From positions 124,001 to 188,000 of the forward strand of contig JBAZCF010000003.1 in assembly GCA_041671045.1 (NCBI GenBank): a stretch of 64,000 nt of DNA. Direction: 5' to 3'. Under the pieces are notes generated by a model, which saw only the letters and a list, made by a program, of their open reading frames with translations, had not been told where the DNA came from and did not search any database. The position numbers and the translations under genes were made by a program. This DNA is from Parachlamydiales bacterium (GTDB lineage: Bacteria > Chlamydiota > Chlamydiia > Chlamydiales > JABDDJ01). Shown here piece by piece: positions 54,294-62,447 of the stretch. The stretch's first letter is position 1, and each line of letters starts with the position of its first letter.

Positions 54294-54328
54294 CAAACAG
54301 AGATGACCCTATGAGCATCTACTGTTTG
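54294..54328 (-). terminator. Terminator of ribBA-ribH
   Basis: CAAACAG-AGATG (54294-54305) pairs with CATCT-A-CTGTTTG (54316-54328), with one bulged A. Read leftward it is followed by TCCTTTTGA. It lies 10 bases beyond the ribH stop. Confidence 0.7.
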
Positions 54329-54337
54329 CCTTATTAA

Positions 54338-54871
54338 TCATAGCGGAACTGTTGAATCCTGCACTACACCGCGTTGAACCGGCGCATGGCTACTTTTCAA
54401 CATTTCGATGCGACGCATGACATTTGCCATTTCAATGGCTGCCATGGCAACTTCAAAACCTTTATTTCCACTTTTAAGTCCTGCGCGCTCCAAAGCTTGT
54501 TCAATCGTATGTGTCGTTAATACGCCAAATAGAATCGGCAAACCGCATTCTTGTGAAGCACGGGCTATCCCTGAAGCAGACTGTTGGCAAACGTAATCGT
54601 AATGGTCAGTAGCCCCTTGAATGACGGCTCCAAGGCAAATAATCGCATCAAAACGGCCTGTATCTGCTAAGGCTTGTGCTGTTAGGGGAAGCTCCATTGC
54701 ACCGGGCACCCATACGACAGTGACGTTTTCTAATGAGATATTATGTCGCGCTAAGGCGTCGATTGCGCCATCAAGCAAGTTTTGAGTGATTGTTTGATTG
54801 AAACGGCTTACAACGATACCTACGCGCAAGGAAGTGGCATTATAATTGCCCTGAATGGTTTGATATCTCAT
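54338..54871 (-). CDS. ribH: 6,7-dimethyl-8-ribityllumazine synthase
   Basis: Condenses the pyrimidine intermediate with dihydroxybutanone phosphate, the step before riboflavin. At 177 residues it carries the family motifs SRFNQTIT near the N terminus, the phosphate and substrate loop GAVIQGATDHYDYV with the catalytic His, and FGVLTTHTIEQALERAG followed by NKGFEVAMAAIEM. It forms an icosahedral or pentameric assembly in known family members. It lies 10 bases downstream of ribBA in a leftward operon. Its C terminus is ~15 residues longer than common. Confidence 0.95.
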   Translation of the reverse strand: MRYQTIQGNYNATSLRVGIVVSRFNQTITQNLLDGAIDALARHNISLENVTVVWVPGAMELPLTAQALADTGRFDAIICLGAVIQGATDHYDYVCQQSASGIARASQECGLPILFGVLTTHTIEQALERAGLKSGNKGFEVAMAAIEMANVMRRIEMLKSSHAPVQRGVVQDSTVPL

Positions 54872-54881
54872 CTTTTCTCCA

Positions 54882-56087
54882 CTAAATTTCTAGTAAATGG
54901 CCCAGTTTATTCTTTTTTGTCAGTAAATAGCCACGGTTCTCTGTTGTCATAAAAGGCGGCAAACTCACCCGCTCAGTTATTTCTAAATCGTACCCTTCTA
55001 TTCCGCCATATTTTTTTGGGTTGTTTGTGATCAGTCGGAGTTTCGTTACCCCGAGGTCTGCTAATATCTGCGCTCCAATCCCGTATTCGCGGGAGTCATT
55101 CTGAAAGCCGAGCTCTAAATTAGCCTCAACAGTATCACGCCCTTGGTCTTGAAGATTATAGGCGCTGACTTTATGGGCCAATCCTATGCCGCGTCCTTCA
55201 TGTCCTCTTAGGTAGATTATGGCGCCTTCTCCATTCAAAGCAATCATTTCCATTGCCTGCTGAAGTTGGGTGCCGCAATCACAGCGTAAAGAACCAAAAA
55301 CATCGCCGGTTAAACATTCCGAATGGACTCTTACAAGAGGGGACTCACTCTTACTGACATCTCCCATGACCAGGGCCAGATGTTCGATCCCATCCAATGC
55401 TGATCTGTAAGCGTGTACTTCAAAAATGCCAAATGGTGTAGGTAATTTAGCTTGGGAGACTTTCTCTACAAGTTTTTCTGTCTTACGCCGGTACTTGATC
55501 AAGTTTGCTACCGTTGTGACCGGGATATTATATTTCTCGCCAAATTTCAACAGATCGGGGAAGCGCATCATTGTGCCGTCATCATTGACAAGCTCGCAAA
55601 GTACGGCAACAGGCGGTAGTTTTGCCAGTAGGCATAGGTCAATGGCGGCTTCTGTATGTCCTGCGCGTTTTAATACGCCTCCTTCACGATATCTTAACGG
55701 GAAAATATGTCCGGGACGGCGGAATTCCCCAGGTTTACTCTGTGGGTTGGCGAGCGCTTTAATTGTCTGTGTGCGGTCAGCGGCTGAAACACCCGTTGTC
55801 GTATCATGAAAATAGTCTACGGAGATAGTAAAAGCGGTTCGGTAGCATTCCGTATTGCTGTTCACCATCATAGGGATCTGAAGTTCATCCAATCTTTCCC
55901 CTAGCATAGGGACGCAGACGATACCGGTAGTATGCCGCACCACAAACGCAAGTAATTCAGGGGTTGCGTGGGAAGCAGAGAATATAAGGTCGCCCTCGTT
56001 TTCCCTATCCTCATCATCTGCTACGATAATGAGCTTGCCTTCTTTTAAAGCTTGAAGAGCTAATTCTATTGATTTAACGGCCTGCAT
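54882..56087 (-). CDS. ribBA: Bifunctional DHBP synthase / GTP cyclohydrolase II
   Basis: Makes both riboflavin precursors. The N-terminal domain (residues 1-~200) produces 3,4-dihydroxy-2-butanone 4-phosphate and shows the acidic DDEDRENEGDL metal loop. The C-terminal domain opens GTP and shows the zinc site ECLTGDVFGSLRCDC and the GHEGRGIGL loop. At 401 residues the length is standard for the fusion. It is first in the ribBA-ribH operon. No FMN riboswitch (RFN) pattern was recognised in the 371 bases upstream. Confidence 0.95.
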   Translation of the reverse strand: MQAVKSIELALQALKEGKLIIVADDEDRENEGDLIFSASHATPELLAFVVRHTTGIVCVPMLGERLDELQIPMMVNSNTECYRTAFTISVDYFHDTTTGVSAADRTQTIKALANPQSKPGEFRRPGHIFPLRYREGGVLKRAGHTEAAIDLCLLAKLPPVAVLCELVNDDGTMMRFPDLLKFGEKYNIPVTTVANLIKYRRKTEKLVEKVSQAKLPTPFGIFEVHAYRSALDGIEHLALVMGDVSKSESPLVRVHSECLTGDVFGSLRCDCGTQLQQAMEMIALNGEGAIIYLRGHEGRGIGLAHKVSAYNLQDQGRDTVEANLELGFQNDSREYGIGAQILADLGVTKLRLITNNPKKYGGIEGYDLEITERVSLPPFMTTENRGYLLTKKNKLGHLLEI

Positions 56088-56458
56088 ACTTCCCCAAATT
56101 ATTATTTTGTAGACGAAAAAGAGTATAATGATACATGATTAAGATAACACCATATTCTGCAAACTTAATAAAAGTTCTAATCAGCTCGTCCGCTGCTTAA
56201 ACTATTAAGAAGGTGGAAGTGGAAAAAAGGTTAAATACAAGTGTTTCGAGCCAAGTTACTCGTCTCAAAGAAATGAGCGACTGTCTCATTCATGCCTTAT
56301 GCAAGACTTTGTCGTTGACTATTAGCCCACGCTAGCCTGCAGGCATCTCCAACCCAGGGCCTTACTTGTAGCCCAATTTTTTTTCCAAGTGGTGTGATTA
56401 ACCGCTTAATTGAAGCGGAGATATTATATTTAAATTATGGTTATGGAGATAGCCGATT
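56088..56458. promoter_or_regulatory. Divergent intergenic region with a structured leader
   Basis: Holds the ribBA promoter region on the left strand and a long leader for the RRM gene on the right. TATAAT at 56124-56129 is the best rightward -10. A GCCC (56325-56328) and a later GCCC (56371-56374) can each pair with the single GGGC (56357-56360). The second pairing is followed by AA and eight T, so it is terminator-like. A GCCTGCAGGC palindrome (56334-56343) and CCGCTT-AATTG-AAGCGG (56402-56418) also occur. Confidence 0.5.
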
Positions 56459-56857
56459 ATGTCTAACGAAAAAAATAAGCTGTTCATTGGCAACCTGTCA
56501 TGGAAAGCAGGCGAAGAGGATCTACGTCCTCTGTTTGAACAGCACGGTGCTGTGCTTGAAGTGAAAGTCGTAATGGATAACTACACCGGCAAATCGCGTG
56601 GGTTTGCTTTTGTTATCATGGGCTCACCTGAAGAAGCACAAGCTGCAATCGAAAACCTCGACAAAATGACTTTCCTAGGTCGTGAGTTGAGAGTTTCTTT
56701 AGCAGAAGACCGTCGCCAAAACAAAGAACCCCGTGAAGGCGGTTATCAGCGTCGTGAAAACGGCGGTGGCAACGGCTACAACCGTAGCGGTGGTGGCGAT
56801 CGTGACAACTATCGTGGCGAACGTTCCGGCGGTTACGCTGGTTCACGTCAGCGCTAG
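56459..56857 (+). CDS. RRM RNA-binding protein with RGG-type tail
   Basis: A single RNA-recognition motif protein of 132 residues. RNP2 (LFIGNL) is at 8-13 and RNP1 (KSRGFAFVI) at 45-53, with the aromatic residues that stack on RNA intact. Residues ~85-132 form a Gly/Arg/Tyr/Asn-rich tail with GGGNGYNRSGGGD-like repeats, resembling eukaryotic and cyanobacterial glycine-rich RNA-binding proteins. In cyanobacteria similar proteins are cold-induced and carry regulated 5' leaders; the unusual leader here could be comparable. It is a lone gene with its own strong terminator. Binding targets are unknown. Confidence 0.92.
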   Translation: MSNEKNKLFIGNLSWKAGEEDLRPLFEQHGAVLEVKVVMDNYTGKSRGFAFVIMGSPEEAQAAIENLDKMTFLGRELRVSLAEDRRQNKEPREGGYQRRENGGGNGYNRSGGGDRDNYRGERSGGYAGSRQR

Positions 56858-56868
56858 ATTGTAGCGTC

Positions 56869-56897
56869 TTGGACTATGACATTCTGTCATAGTCCAA
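56869..56897 (+). terminator. Terminator of the RRM gene
   Basis: TTGGACTATGACA (56869-56881) and TGTCATAGTCCAA (56885-56897) form a perfect 13-bp stem around TTC. A T-rich tail (AAATCTTTTC) follows. Confidence 0.85.
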
Positions 56898-57012
56898 AAA
56901 TCTTTTCTTCTCTTTCTCTACAAAATTTTCCTACTAGCTCTACAAAATAGATAAGCTATTCAGTAATAGTCTTAAGAATATCTTTGATTTTGAGGATGCG
57001 TGAAAAAGATGA

Positions 57013-57042
57013 AAGGTAAGGACTTAATCCAAATCCTACCTT
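57013..57042 (-). terminator. Terminator of the Inc-like operon
   Basis: AAGGTAAGGA pairs with TCCTACCTT (one bulge). Read leftward it is followed by TTCATCTTTTTC. It lies about 30 bases beyond the last gene stop. Confidence 0.5.
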
Positions 57043-57072
57043 CCAATTCCTTAGAATAGAACCCTGAAATGA

Positions 57073-57624
57073 CTAGCTTGGGTTCTTTATATCAGACTCA
57101 GTAGCAAATGCTCTTATAGCTATATCGCTAATATAAAAAGCTAATAGAAATCCATTTAAACACGTTGCACCGGTTGAATATGTATTTGCAGCCTTCCACA
57201 AATAAAATTTAATAGGTGTTGTAACCGTATTAGTTCCTACATTTATGGCTGCTAAAGCTGAGTTTACGGCCGGATGAGGATTTAGCATGGAATTTGCTTT
57301 TCCTAGAAGAATCTGGAGGGGTATTGCGACTAACGGTTGTAATTTTGCAAAGTTATCTAACCTGAACGTTTTTCTAGTGTTTAAGTAATTTAGGCTTAAA
57401 ATCGCACCGGTAGATATTCCCACACTAGCAAGAAAAAAAGCGGGGCAAAGTGCAGCGCTAGCAAGAGAGCCTACAGCAAAAATTAGATCGTAACGATCTA
57501 GCCTTTCAAGCTCTTTCGAAAATTGCCTTCCATATCTCTGTATGCGCGTTTCAGGTGCATGTGTTGAAACGGTGTGAATGTCAGGGGGTGAATTACTTTC
57601 TTGCAGTATTGACGGAGTTGCCAT
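57073..57624 (-). CDS. Inc-like paralogue 3 of a tandem trio
   Basis: A 183-residue protein with no signal peptide and a hydrophilic N terminus (Pro, Ser, Thr). It has a paired hydrophobic region (about residues 46-82: LIFAVGSLASAALCPAFFLASVGISTG) and a further hydrophobic end (LNGFLLAFYISDIAIRAFA). The segment KELERLDRYDLIFAVGSLASAAL matches REIEALDVYGVLCTISAVVSAI in the first gene of the trio. Its ATG overlaps the previous stop by one base (TAATG), so it is coupled. Inclusion-membrane insertion is inferred from this bilobed layout. Confidence 0.62.
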   Translation of the reverse strand: MATPSILQESNSPPDIHTVSTHAPETRIQRYGRQFSKELERLDRYDLIFAVGSLASAALCPAFFLASVGISTGAILSLNYLNTRKTFRLDNFAKLQPLVAIPLQILLGKANSMLNPHPAVNSALAAINVGTNTVTTPIKFYLWKAANTYSTGATCLNGFLLAFYISDIAIRAFATESDIKNPS

Positions 57625-58079
57625 TAAGACATCTTAGAAATTTTTTTGCCTATATAACAAACAGTAAGAGCTCCCGCTATAAAACCTTGGTAAAATCCAA
57701 ATACGGTTGAACTCACGCTAATTATCTTGCCGTTAGAATAGGGTATAGTTAAAGAGAGTACTCTTAAACAAGCATTTAAGGCGGTACCCATTGCACTAAT
57801 ATAAATTGTTTCGCTGTTAAGTTTTTTAGGGAATTTCTTTTGGATTGCGGCGCATACTAATCCGTAAGAAGTCCCGACTCCAAAGCCGATGAGAAAAGGA
57901 GTAGGAGTTAATGCAAAACTAATAAGTGAAGTTGCGATAAGAACGCCCCCATTGGAGAAGGCAAATTCTTTAATCTTATCAGCACAACGAAATGCCTGTG
58001 ATTTAAAATATGGAATGCATTCGAAACTAATACAATTATTATTTGTTGAACTAGTAGAAAATAAAGAATCTATAGCCAT
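57624..58079 (-). CDS. Inc-like paralogue 2 of a tandem trio
   Basis: A 151-residue protein with the same plan as its neighbours. A short hydrophilic start is followed by a hydrophobic hairpin around residues 40-75 (GGVLIATSLISFALTPTPFLIGFGVGTS) and a hydrophobic C-terminal third with FGFYQGFIAGALTVCYIG. The N terminus is the shortest of the three and the R/E-rich segment before the hairpin (DKIKEFAF) is reduced. It is separated from gene 1 by one base and overlaps gene 3 by one base, so all three are one operon. Confidence 0.6.
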   Translation of the reverse strand: MAIDSLFSTSSTNNNCISFECIPYFKSQAFRCADKIKEFAFSNGGVLIATSLISFALTPTPFLIGFGVGTSYGLVCAAIQKKFPKKLNSETIYISAMGTALNACLRVLSLTIPYSNGKIISVSSTVFGFYQGFIAGALTVCYIGKKISKMS

Positions 58080-58080
58080 T

Positions 58081-58614
58081 TTAAATTATCGCTGATTTTG
58101 GTTTAATATCAAATATCCTTCCTGCAAAATTTGCAACATAAAATCCAAAGAACACACCATTTAATAGACCCAGGCATGAAGACGTTATACTAGCCCCACG
58201 TAATAACCCATAGCGGAGTGTGGACATCGGAAGAACATTTTGAGAAATAGCCGCTGTAGCAGCGGAGGAAGTTCGAGCTGCAATCAATGCTGCGTCAGCT
58301 TTACTTAAAAGGATTTGAAGTGTGGTGATTTGTAAAAGTTTGGTGATCTCTGCTGAAAAGCAAATTGTTTTATTCTCATACGCTCCCATACGCATACGAT
58401 AAACACAAAACGTGAACATGGCTGCAGAACCTGTAAGAAAGGCTGCAGGAGCGAAAATTGCTGAAACAACTGCTGAAATAGTGCACAGTACCCCATAAAC
58501 ATCTAAAGCCTCAATCTCACGACCAATAAGCTTCCCGTAGTGGGAAAAGCAGTTTTCAGCCTGTTCGTTAGAACAGAGGACCTGCTGGTCATTTATTGTT
58601 GTTGGAGCAGACAT
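58081..58614 (-). CDS. Inc-like paralogue 1 of a tandem trio
   Basis: First gene of the leftward trio, 177 residues. A hydrophilic N terminus with two Cys precedes REIEALDVYGVLCTISAV, which opens a paired hydrophobic region (about residues 44-82). The end is LGLLNGVFFGFYVANFAGRIFDI. The shared [K/R]E-[I/L]-E-x-L-D-x-Y-x-hydrophobic entry, the hairpin and a glycine-rich closing helix mark the trio as products of duplication. The members have diverged far, so host-facing diversifying selection is possible. No signal peptide; type III export would be expected for an Inc protein. Confidence 0.62.
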   Translation of the reverse strand: MSAPTTINDQQVLCSNEQAENCFSHYGKLIGREIEALDVYGVLCTISAVVSAIFAPAAFLTGSAAMFTFCVYRMRMGAYENKTICFSAEITKLLQITTLQILLSKADAALIAARTSSAATAAISQNVLPMSTLRYGLLRGASITSSCLGLLNGVFFGFYVANFAGRIFDIKPKSAII

Positions 58615-58709
58615 AAGTTATTAAACCTTTCGATATTTTTTATTATTTATTAAAACATTATATAATTTTACATATTAAATGTCAAAAATTAATTGTAAAA
58701 ATATTATAA

Positions 58710-58749
58710 GGTATGACTTAGTAATAAGAAATCATACTAAAGTCATACC
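58710..58749 (-). terminator. Terminator of the SEC-C gene
   Basis: GGTATGACTTAGTA (58710-58723) pairs with TACTAAAGTCATACC (58735-58749), with one bulge. Leftward it is followed by TTATAATATTTTTAC. It begins about 12 bases after the SEC-C stop. Confidence 0.65.
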
Positions 58750-58761
58750 GGAAATGAAAAT

Positions 58762-59043
58762 TTACTTCTCGTCAGAAGGAACACCTAAGGGGCTTACAGT
58801 TCCGGGGGGAGGAGGTGAAGTTTCAGGAAATGCTTGCGGCATGAGCAGATTGTCGACAGGCGCTTCTTCAATTGCATCGCCAAATGCTCTATTCATCAAG
58901 TTAGGAGCTTCTTTTTTAACGCCTGATAAAACGCTGACCTTATGCTTTAATTTCAAGCTGGGGGCTTTGCCTAAACAGCAATTTTTGTATTTTTTTCCTG
59001 ATCCGCATGGACAGGGATCATTTCTTCCTGGTTTGTCAGTCAT
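58762..59043 (-). CDS. SEC-C zinc-motif mini-protein
   Basis: A 93-residue protein starting at ATG 59043 (a TTG two codons earlier is less likely). Residues ~6-24 are a complete SEC-C zinc-binding motif, GRNDPCPCGSGKKYKNCC, the module found at the end of SecA and in many chaperone-related proteins. The remainder is a Pro/Ala/Glu-rich tail that looks disordered. Alone, the motif may recruit SecB-like partners or ribosomes, as it does in SecA; the partner here is unknown. It is divergent from the PP-loop gene at 59135 and has its own terminator. Confidence 0.8.
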   Translation of the reverse strand: MTDKPGRNDPCPCGSGKKYKNCCLGKAPSLKLKHKVSVLSGVKKEAPNLMNRAFGDAIEEAPVDNLLMPQAFPETSPPPPGTVSPLGVPSDEK

Positions 59044-59134
59044 TTTCAACCTAATATTTTAAAATTATCATTTGTATTGACACTATACATCTATATTCTA
59101 CAAAATATTAGTTATTTTCAATAGTTTAAGAATA

Positions 59135-59845
59135 ATGAGCGGTATTAGAGTCGTTGAAAGTTTAATGCGTAAAGCAATTTTTACGTATAAACTCATTCCT
59201 GATGAGGCAAAGATCACTGTAGCGTTAAGCGGAGGAAAAGATAGCCTTACCCTTCTGCATCTACTCCACCAGGTGAGTGGTCGTGGAATCGCCCCCTTCA
59301 AGCTGCATGCTGTCCATATCGGTGGGGAGTTTTCCTGTGGCGCAGGAGTGAGCCGACAATTTTTGCAAAAATGCTGTGATGATCTCCATGTTCCCTTGAC
59401 AGTGATTGAAAGCTCTCAGAAGCTTGAAACTCTCGAATGCTACAGCTGCTCCCGGGAGAGACGCCGTCTTTTGTTTGATGCAGCCAAAGCGAACGATAGC
59501 ACCATTGTTGCATTCGGACACCATCGCGATGACCATATACAGACACTCCTGATGAACCTTCTTCATAAAGGGGAGTTTGCCGGGAATCTAGCCAAAGTGC
59601 CGATGGTCCACTATGGCGTAACTATCATCCGTCCCTTACTATTCGTCTCGGAAGACCAAATTATTTCCTATGCGAAAGATAAAGGCTTTCTTCGTGCAAT
59701 GTGCCGCTGCCCGGTGGGGCAGAAGTCTATGCGTAAAAAAGCCGATGACATGTTGAAGCAAATAGAGGAGATCTTTCCTAATGCTAGGGTCAACTTAGCC
59801 CGTGCCGGTTGGCTGCGTGGTTCGGAAGGCGCCCTAACTCCTTGA
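59135..59845 (+). CDS. ttcA: TtcA-like PP-loop tRNA-thiolation enzyme
   Basis: An N-type ATP pyrophosphatase of 236 residues, most like TtcA, which makes 2-thiocytidine at tRNA position 32. The PP-loop SGGKDS is at 32-37. A CxxC pair (Cys102, Cys105 in CYSCSRERRR) and a later C-x-C (190, 192 in AMCRCPVGQKS) could hold the iron-sulfur cluster. FGHHRDDHIQTLLMNL is the conserved helix. It is shorter than E. coli TtcA (~310), lacking terminal extensions. The symbol is given by family likeness; a TtuA-type role is possible. It lies 34 bases before yicC. Confidence 0.8.
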   Translation: MSGIRVVESLMRKAIFTYKLIPDEAKITVALSGGKDSLTLLHLLHQVSGRGIAPFKLHAVHIGGEFSCGAGVSRQFLQKCCDDLHVPLTVIESSQKLETLECYSCSRERRRLLFDAAKANDSTIVAFGHHRDDHIQTLLMNLLHKGEFAGNLAKVPMVHYGVTIIRPLLFVSEDQIISYAKDKGFLRAMCRCPVGQKSMRKKADDMLKQIEEIFPNARVNLARAGWLRGSEGALTP

Positions 59846-59879
59846 CGGATTTGATTTATAACTATATAGTTTAGTGACT

Positions 59880-60764
59880 ATGTTAAAAAGCATGACAGCT
59901 TATAGCCGAAGCAAGGTTGAAACCTCCTTTGGCGTTTACTCGATAGAAATCCAATCCGTGAATAAACGGCATCTGGAGATGCAGTGCTACGTCCCTGCCA
60001 ATCTATTGCGTTTCGATGCAAAAATTCGCGCTCAGATCTCCTCACGCATCCACCGCGGCAACGTCGTTGTCCGCATACATCAAGTGGGGAAAGGTGAGGA
60101 AAATCACCCCATACACGTCAATGTTCCCCTTCTTAATGAACTAAGCAAAGCCTGGCGCACTGTTGCAGATCATCTGGGGTATGCTGAGCACGAGAAACTC
60201 CCCCTAAGTCTCTTTTCACGCGTAGATCATCTTTTTGTTGCCGACAATCACCATGCGGATGAAGAGGGGATTTGGGAGCCTTTGTTCAAGGGATTGCAGG
60301 AAGCTTTAGACAATCTTGAAATAGCCAAAATGCAAGAAGGTAAATCTATTCAGACAGACTTACTGCAACGCTGCGGAAACCTGCAAAAATGGTCTGAAGA
60401 AGTGGCAAGTAAGGCCTCAAAAGCTCCCAATAAACTAAAAGACAGACTGACTGAACGCTTTGCAGCCCTATCTCCAGGTACTGAAAATGATGAACGCATC
60501 CTCCGAGAAATCTGCATCTATGTGGATAAAATTGACATTAGCGAGGAATCCCTGAGACTGAAAACCCATCTTATCAAACTGGAACAGCTTCTAAAGGCCG
60601 ACATACCTACCGTAGGGAAAGAACTGGAATTTCTGCTCCAAGAGATTACGCGGGAAATCAATACATCAGGCTCAAAATCTCAGGATTTAGATATCATTCA
60701 GCTCACGTTGCAAATGAAGAATGAAGTCGAACGTATCCGCGAACAAGTGCAAAATGTCGAATAA
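59880..60764 (+). CDS. yicC: YicC/YloC family endoribonuclease
   Basis: A 294-residue YicC-family protein. The N-terminal signature MLKSMTAYSRSK and IQSVNKRHLEM is followed by the C-terminal conserved block FLLQEITREINTSGSKSQD, typical of the family, whose members cleave small RNAs. ATG 59880 is preferred over a GTG two codons earlier because it begins the conserved signature. The gene overlaps gmk by 11 bases; yicC next to gmk is a widespread arrangement. It is probably the head of a unit running gmk, omega, a membrane protein and metG. Confidence 0.9.
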   Translation: MLKSMTAYSRSKVETSFGVYSIEIQSVNKRHLEMQCYVPANLLRFDAKIRAQISSRIHRGNVVVRIHQVGKGEENHPIHVNVPLLNELSKAWRTVADHLGYAEHEKLPLSLFSRVDHLFVADNHHADEEGIWEPLFKGLQEALDNLEIAKMQEGKSIQTDLLQRCGNLQKWSEEVASKASKAPNKLKDRLTERFAALSPGTENDERILREICIYVDKIDISEESLRLKTHLIKLEQLLKADIPTVGKELEFLLQEITREINTSGSKSQDLDIIQLTLQMKNEVERIREQVQNVE

Positions 60765-61404
60765 AGGAAACTCCTCTTCACTACCTCCCAATCTAAAGGA
60801 GGGACTTCTCTTTGTTCTTAGCGCTCCTGCAGGCACAGGAAAAACAACACTTGTAAAACAACTGACCGATGTCATGCCCCGCGTTATTGCCAGTATCTCT
60901 TTCACTACACGTCCCCCACGAACCGGTGAATTTAACGGCATTCACTACAATTTCATTTCACGGGAAGCCTTCGAAGCTAAAATCGCTGCAGGGGATTTTC
61001 TTGAGTATGTAGAATTCTGCGGCAACTATTATGGGACATCCTTAAATTGGGTAGAAAAACAAAGAGCAGATGGAAAACATGTCATCTTGACAATCGATAC
61101 ACAGGGGGCTCTCCTTCTAAAAGAAAAGCTTAAAGCGTCCTATATTTTCATTTTGCCACCCTCACTTGAAATTCAGCGGCAAAGACTTATTTTGCGAGGC
61201 ACAGACACTCCCGAAGTGATTGAGCAAAGAATGTTGCATACGATGGTGGAATTGAAAGTCGCACGCGAGTATGATTATGCTATTGTGAACAGTAAAATCG
61301 ATTTGGCAGTTGCCACACTTAAAACGATTATTGAGGCTGAAGAGTATAAAGTTAAGCATTTATTAAAGGACTCTTCTTGTCCTGCTTTGTTAAAAATTAA
61401 ATAA
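60754..61404 (+). CDS. gmk: Guanylate kinase
   Basis: Phosphorylates GMP to GDP in purine salvage. At 216 residues, the P-loop APAGTGKTT is at 24-32, the GMP-binding region FTTRPPRTGEFNGIHY follows, and the later loop carries DTQGALLLKE. ATG 60754 overlaps the end of yicC by 11 bases; an earlier in-frame ATG at 60721 inside yicC would add a nonconserved tail. The P-loop reads SAPAGTG rather than the usual SGPSGAG, a variant also seen in chlamydial enzymes as I recall. The omega-like gene follows after nine bases. Confidence 0.94.
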   Translation: MSNKGNSSSLPPNLKEGLLFVLSAPAGTGKTTLVKQLTDVMPRVIASISFTTRPPRTGEFNGIHYNFISREAFEAKIAAGDFLEYVEFCGNYYGTSLNWVEKQRADGKHVILTIDTQGALLLKEKLKASYIFILPPSLEIQRQRLILRGTDTPEVIEQRMLHTMVELKVAREYDYAIVNSKIDLAVATLKTIIEAEEYKVKHLLKDSSCPALLKIK

Positions 61405-61413
61405 AGGACTGTT

Positions 61414-61734
61414 ATGGACAAAAACAAACACCCCGATTCAAAAGACAGGATCACCTCAGAATTTATTAAATCAAAATTCACAAACCAATTTGATTTAGTT
61501 AACCATGCGATTAAGCTCGTCGAAAATATGATTATTTCAGGCAGATCTGCACGCGTACGTATAGATTCTATCGGCCTCAATCCCACAAGCATCATCCTTG
61601 CAGAAATCTCTGAAAATAAAGATTATTTAGAAGATCTATTGGATGATGAAGACGAAGAAGAAGCTGCACCTTATCGCTACAGCGAACCTCCTGCAAAAAG
61701 CGAAGGGAAAAAAAGCTCCCGCGAAAAAAGCTAA
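61414..61734 (+). CDS. rpoZ: RNA polymerase omega-like protein
   Basis: A 106-residue protein directly after gmk, the classic rpoZ position. Residues ~14-65 align by eye with omega: TNQFDLVNHAIKLVENMI corresponds to NRFDLVLVAARRARQ, and PTSIILAEISE to the KTTVIALREIEE block. The C-terminal ~40 residues are acidic, then basic (EGKKSSREKS), longer than in the E. coli protein. Omega stabilises the beta' subunit. The call rests on pattern and position, not on a search. A hairpin at 61754-61785 follows. Confidence 0.75.
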   Translation: MDKNKHPDSKDRITSEFIKSKFTNQFDLVNHAIKLVENMIISGRSARVRIDSIGLNPTSIILAEISENKDYLEDLLDDEDEEEAAPYRYSEPPAKSEGKKSSREKS

Positions 61735-61753
61735 GGGCTCCCTATAGCAACAG

Positions 61754-61785
61754 ATAGCCAGGACTCCATCGTTGGGCTTGGCTAT
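61754..61785 (+). terminator. Possible terminator after the omega-like gene
   Basis: ATAGCCA (61754-61760) pairs with TGGCTAT (61779-61785) around an 18-base loop, and a weak T-run (AATCTTTTTAG) lies about ten bases on. It may be leaky, since the next genes run the same way. Confidence 0.4.
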
Positions 61786-61817
61786 TTAAGCAAATCTTTT
61801 TAGAATTGGATGTAAAT

Positions 61818-62447
61818 ATGGTTGATCGCAGCTTCACTGGAGACATCCTCTATACAACTATCCTCTTACTATTACTCTTTGCTTCGCTCTGCCTGACCTT
61901 CTTTTTTGGGTGGTGGGTCCAGAAACAAAGGGACAGTGTTTGCCCCTACACGGGCTCTCCATTGAGAAGGGCTGAATCCTTAACGTTTTATTCCAAAGAA
62001 CAGATCCTACGCTTCCTCTACGAATATAATTCCTACGATAATCCGATGTTCAAACTGAAAAGCTCATCCTTTTGCAGAGACACCGGCAGAATATTTTCCA
62101 ACTCGCTCACCTGGTATGATACAGTCCGGGTAGATTGGACATTCCTGCAAAAAAGACATCCAGGACGCTATGTATCCTGGGGAAGCCTCACCAAAGATCA
62201 ACAAGATTATATAAAAAAAACACACCCTCCCTTACGTGGCTTCCAAACCACATATTCATCTTCAAACAGTTCTCCGCGCGATGTACAGCCCGAGTTCGCC
62301 CTAGCAAAGCCCGGCCCGCTCTATGTCGATGTCGATAATAATGTATTGTTAGGGTGGAAAATAGTGCCCGGAACGGAATTCGAGGTGCTCATAGTACAAA
62401 AACCTACAAAAGTGGTCATGGTCAATGTCGAAGACTCTAAAACATAA
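61818..62447 (+). CDS. Conserved-type membrane protein upstream of metG
   Basis: A 209-residue protein starting at ATG 61818; a TTG four codons earlier is the alternative. One long hydrophobic segment (residues ~8-32, ILYTTILLLLLFASLCLTFFFGWW) anchors a soluble domain. After it come C-P-Y-T-G-S-P-L-R and a Tyr/Trp-rich domain (SLTWYDTVRVDWTFLQKR) with a beta-rich end. I do not recognise the family. The gene overlaps metG by 23 bases, so its translation probably affects that of metG. Confidence 0.6.
   Translation: MVDRSFTGDILYTTILLLLLFASLCLTFFFGWWVQKQRDSVCPYTGSPLRRAESLTFYSKEQILRFLYEYNSYDNPMFKLKSSSFCRDTGRIFSNSLTWYDTVRVDWTFLQKRHPGRYVSWGSLTKDQQDYIKKTHPPLRGFQTTYSSSNSSPRDVQPEFALAKPGPLYVDVDNNVLLGWKIVPGTEFEVLIVQKPTKVVMVNVEDSKT

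Noticed and set aside
55426..55809. A 127-codon frame opposite ribBA
   Set aside because: Antisense shadow within a conserved enzyme gene.
56088..56458. FMN riboswitch upstream of ribBA
   Set aside because: The conserved RFN blocks were not seen on the strand leading to ribBA.
59261..59566. A 101-codon frame opposite the TtcA-like gene
   Set aside because: Antisense shadow within a PP-loop enzyme gene.
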